Shown here piece after piece: positions 61,852 through 64,000 of a stretch of 64,000 nucleotides of DNA (positions are counted from its first letter, which is position 1; each line of letters starts with the position of its first letter). The notes under the pieces are model-generated. The model made no database searches, was not told the origin of the DNA, and saw only the letters and a list, made by a program, of their open reading frames with translations. Source of the stretch: Streptomyces sp. NBC_01198 (GTDB taxonomy: Bacteria; Actinomycetota; Actinomycetes; Streptomycetales; Streptomycetaceae); the NCBI RefSeq assembly GCF_036010485.1, contig NZ_CP108568.1, forward strand, positions 2,192,001 through 2,256,000. Direction: 5' to 3'. Position numbers and translations under genes: made by a program.

Positions 61852-63267
61852 CTATCCCATCTCCTCCAGTGTCTTGCCCTTGGTCTCCTTGACGAAGATC
61901 AGCACGAAGGGGATGGAGAGCACCGCGAAGCAGGTGTAGATGACGTAGGTGCCCGACAGGTTCCAGTCCGCGAGGGTCGGGAAGCTCGCGGTGATCGCCC
62001 AGTTGGCGATCCACTGGGCGGACGCGGCCACGCCGAGGGCGGCGGCGCGGATCCGGTTCGGGAACATCTCGCCGAGGAAGACCCACACCACGACGCCCCA
62101 GGACAGTGCGAAGAAGAGCACGAAGACGTGCGCGGCGACCAGGGCGACCGTGCCCTGGGCGCTGGGCAGCGTGGAGCCGTGCTTGGAGGAGAAGGCCCAC
62201 GCTTCGAGGGCGAGCGCGACGGCCATGCCGCTGGAGCCGATCAGGGCGAGCGGGCGGCGGCCGATCCGGTCCACGAAGACCATCGCGATCGCGGTGCCGA
62301 TGATGTTCACGATGGAAGTGGTGAAGGAGTAGAGGAAGGAGCTGCTCGGGTCGATGCCGACGGACTGCCACAGCGTCGCGGAGTAGTAGAAGGCCACGTT
62401 GATGCCGACCAGCTGCTGGAAGACCGACAGGCCGATGCCGATCCAGACGATGGACAGGAAGCTGAAGCGGGTGCGGAGCAGGTCGGTGAACTTCGACTTG
62501 TGCTCGCGGTGCATCGCGGTCTGGATCTCGGTGACGCGCGCGTCCAGGTCGATGTCCTTGCCCTCGACGTCTGCGAGCACCGCCTTGGCGTCGGCGGTGC
62601 GGCCGACCGCGAGCAGGAAGCGCGGCGACTCGGGGATGGCGAAGGACAGCAGCCCGTAGACCACCGCGGGGACGACCATCACACCGAGCATGAGCTGCCA
62701 GGCCTCAAGACCGATGATCTTGCCGCGCTGGTCGCCGTTCGCGCCCTGCAGGATGCCGTAGTTCACCAGCTGCGACACCGCGATGCCGAGCACGATCGCG
62801 GCCTGCTGGAACGAGGCGAGCCGGCCTCGTATCGCGGGCGGCGAGACCTCGGCGATGTACGCGGGGCCGATGACCGACGCCATGCCGATGGCGAAGCCGC
62901 CGACGATCCGCCAGAAGGCCAGCTCCCACAGGGCGAAGGGCAGCGCGGAGCCGACCGCGCTGATGGTGAAGAGCACCGAGGCGATCTGCATGCAGCGGAT
63001 ACGTCCGATGCGGTCGGCGATCCGGCCGGCCGTGGCGGCGCCGATGGCCGAGCCGATCAGCGCGATGGCCACGACCTGGGCGAGGGTGCCCGACCCGATG
63101 CCGTACTTGTCACGGATGGCTTCGACGGCGCCGTTGATGACGGAACTGTCGTAGCCGAACAGGAAGCCGCCCATGGCGGCGGCCGCGGCGATGAAGATGA
63201 TATGGCCCAAGTGGACCGGGGCCGGTGCGCGATCATCGGTCCCGGACGCTTGTGCGGTGCTGGTCAC
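61852..63267 (-). CDS. Sugar-porter MFS transporter
   Basis: 471 residues with twelve membrane helices. Sugar porter signatures: GRIADRIGRIRCM (loop 2-3), PESPRFLLAVGRTADA (after helix 6), DRIGRRPLALIGSSGM (loop 8-9) and an ETKGKTLEE C-terminus. Proton-sugar symport is the usual mode; the sugar is unknown. GTG 63267 has GAGGAG 5 nt upstream. Located between smc and ftsY with nested palindromes just upstream. Confidence 0.92.
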   Translation of the reverse strand: MTSTAQASGTDDRAPAPVHLGHIIFIAAAAAMGGFLFGYDSSVINGAVEAIRDKYGIGSGTLAQVVAIALIGSAIGAATAGRIADRIGRIRCMQIASVLFTISAVGSALPFALWELAFWRIVGGFAIGMASVIGPAYIAEVSPPAIRGRLASFQQAAIVLGIAVSQLVNYGILQGANGDQRGKIIGLEAWQLMLGVMVVPAVVYGLLSFAIPESPRFLLAVGRTADAKAVLADVEGKDIDLDARVTEIQTAMHREHKSKFTDLLRTRFSFLSIVWIGIGLSVFQQLVGINVAFYYSATLWQSVGIDPSSSFLYSFTTSIVNIIGTAIAMVFVDRIGRRPLALIGSSGMAVALALEAWAFSSKHGSTLPSAQGTVALVAAHVFVLFFALSWGVVVWVFLGEMFPNRIRAAALGVAASAQWIANWAITASFPTLADWNLSGTYVIYTCFAVLSIPFVLIFVKETKGKTLEEMG

Positions 63268-63319
63268 TTCGGCTCCTCGTGCCCGGCGGCCGGCCCTCCC
63301 ACGAAGACCGGACCTTCAC

Positions 63320-63341
63320 GTGCCGGCCGGCACGGTGCCGG
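63320..63341 (-). promoter_or_regulatory. Nested palindromes before the sugar transporter
   Basis: GTGCCGG, its complement CCGGCAC, one base, and GTGCCGG again form two overlapping inverted repeats 53 bp before the transporter start. It may be an operator or the end of smc. Confidence 0.4.
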
Positions 63342-63361
63342 TCACCACATGAAGTGCGCCG

Positions 63362-64000
63362 TCAGGCGGTGCGTTGTTTTCCGTTCCGCAGCCGCTGGCT
63401 GATCACCTTGGACACACCGTCGCCCTGCATCGAAACGCCGTACAGGGCGTCAGCCACCTCCATCGTCCGCTTCTGATGGGTGATGACGATGAGCTGGGAG
63501 CTCTCCTGAAGCTCCTCCATGATCCGGATCAGCCGCTGCAGATTGGTGTCGTCCAGCGCGGCCTCGACCTCGTCCATCACGTAGAACGGACTCGGCCGTG
63601 CCTTGAAGATCGACACCAGCATCGCCACCGCGGTCAGCGAGCGCTCACCACCCGACAGCAGCGACAACCGCTTGACCTTCTTCCCGGGCGGCCTGGCCTC
63701 AACCTCGACTCCTGTAGTGAGCATGTTGTCCGGGTCGGTGAGCAGCAGCCGCCCCTCGCCACCAGGGAAAAGGCGCGAGAAGACGCCCTCGAACTGCCGG
63801 GCGGTGTCGTGGAAGGCGGCGGTGAAGACCTGCTCGACCCGCTCGTCGACGTCCTTGACCACCTGGAGCAGGTCGGCCCGCGTCTTGCGCAGGTCCTCCA
63901 GCTGCTCGGTGAGGAACTTGTGCCGCTCCTCCAGGGCCGCGAACTCCTCCAGGGCCAGCGGGTTGACCTTGCCGAGCTGCGCGTACGCCTTCTCCGCCGC
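63362..64000 (-). CDS. smc: Chromosome segregation ATPase Smc (3' part)
   Basis: The C-terminal 212 residues of SMC; the 5' part lies beyond the window edge. Visible: the end of the C-terminal coiled coil ([20 protein letters not shown]), the ABC-type signature [14 protein letters not shown] and Walker [15 protein letters not shown] with the catalytic Glu. A later start at 63862 is internal, since the frame runs open to the edge. SMC-ScpAB condenses and segregates chromosomes, important at sporulation. A downstream neighbour on the same strand is the sugar transporter. Confidence 0.96.
   Translation of the reverse strand, partial: AAEKAYAQLGKVNPLALEEFAALEERHKFLTEQLEDLRKTRADLLQVVKDVDERVEQVFTAAFHDTARQFEGVFSRLFPGGEGRLLLTDPDNMLTTGVEVEARPPGKKVKRLSLLSGGERSLTAVAMLVSIFKARPSPFYVMDEVEAALDDTNLQRLIRIMEELQESSQLIVITHQKRTMEVADALYGVSMQGDGVSKVISQRLRNGKQRTA

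Noticed and set aside
60508-63402. 964-codon plus-strand frame opposite ftsY and the MFS gene
   Set aside because: Mirror frame of two confident genes; no conserved motif.

Overview
The window is very GC-rich, with G or C at most third codon positions, GTG starts and purine-rich Shine-Dalgarno (SD) sites. Together with whiG, nsdA, four adjacent type I signal peptidases and glnK with a Tyr51 T-loop, this points to a Streptomyces or close relative in the Streptomycetaceae. Read right to left, the order smc, ftsY, nsdA, amtB-glnK-glnD, ffh, rpsP-rimM-trmD-rplS, lepB x4, yraN-yifB-dprA, whiG, rpsB-tsf-pyrH-frr-cdsA-rlmN is, from memory, the conserved Streptomyces core order. This is therefore chromosomal backbone, not a mobile island. 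I see no integrase, transposase, CRISPR array, tRNA or rRNA.

Left part (1-23.2 kb): nitrogen and polyamine catabolism. It holds a PucR-type regulator, an orphan membrane ATPase of coupling-protein type, gabT, a PAP2 phosphatase, a CoA-acylating methylmalonate-semialdehyde dehydrogenase, a small unknown protein, an FAD amine oxidase with the potD-A-B-C polyamine importer, adenosine deaminase with a glycerophosphodiesterase, and the divergent set aminobutyraldehyde dehydrogenase / Lrp regulator + class III aminotransferase. Together these could import putrescine or spermidine, oxidise or transaminate it, and pass it through aminobutyraldehyde and GABA to succinate. After them come a degenerate ABC ATPase with a membrane partner and a LOG-family protein.

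Middle (23.2-40.4 kb): a VOC-fold protein; a thiamine-type ABC transporter (thiB-P-Q) behind a clear TPP riboswitch; rlmN; an acetyltransferase; then cdsA, frr, pyrH, tsf, rpsB on the minus strand with strong hairpins between genes; an M23 peptidase-like protein; a TetR regulator with a palindrome over its likely leaderless promoter; whiG; and dprA-yifB-yraN joined by ATGA overlaps.

Right part (40.4-64 kb): a DUF2469 protein, four lepB genes (two overlapping by 173 bp), the ribosome maturation run rplS-trmD-rimM-khpA-rpsP, a SprT-like zinc protein and a short-type proS between rpsP and the ffh block, then ffh, the nitrogen-sensing operon amtB-glnK-glnD with a candidate GlnR site, nsdA, a PrimPol-like protein, ftsY, a sugar transporter and the 3' end of smc.

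The least explained items are: a small PrimPol-like family present twice, once with a stripped active site; an ABC ATPase with altered signature, catalytic and H-loop residues; the lepB overlap; and strong hairpins lying next to the SD of the downstream gene in three places.
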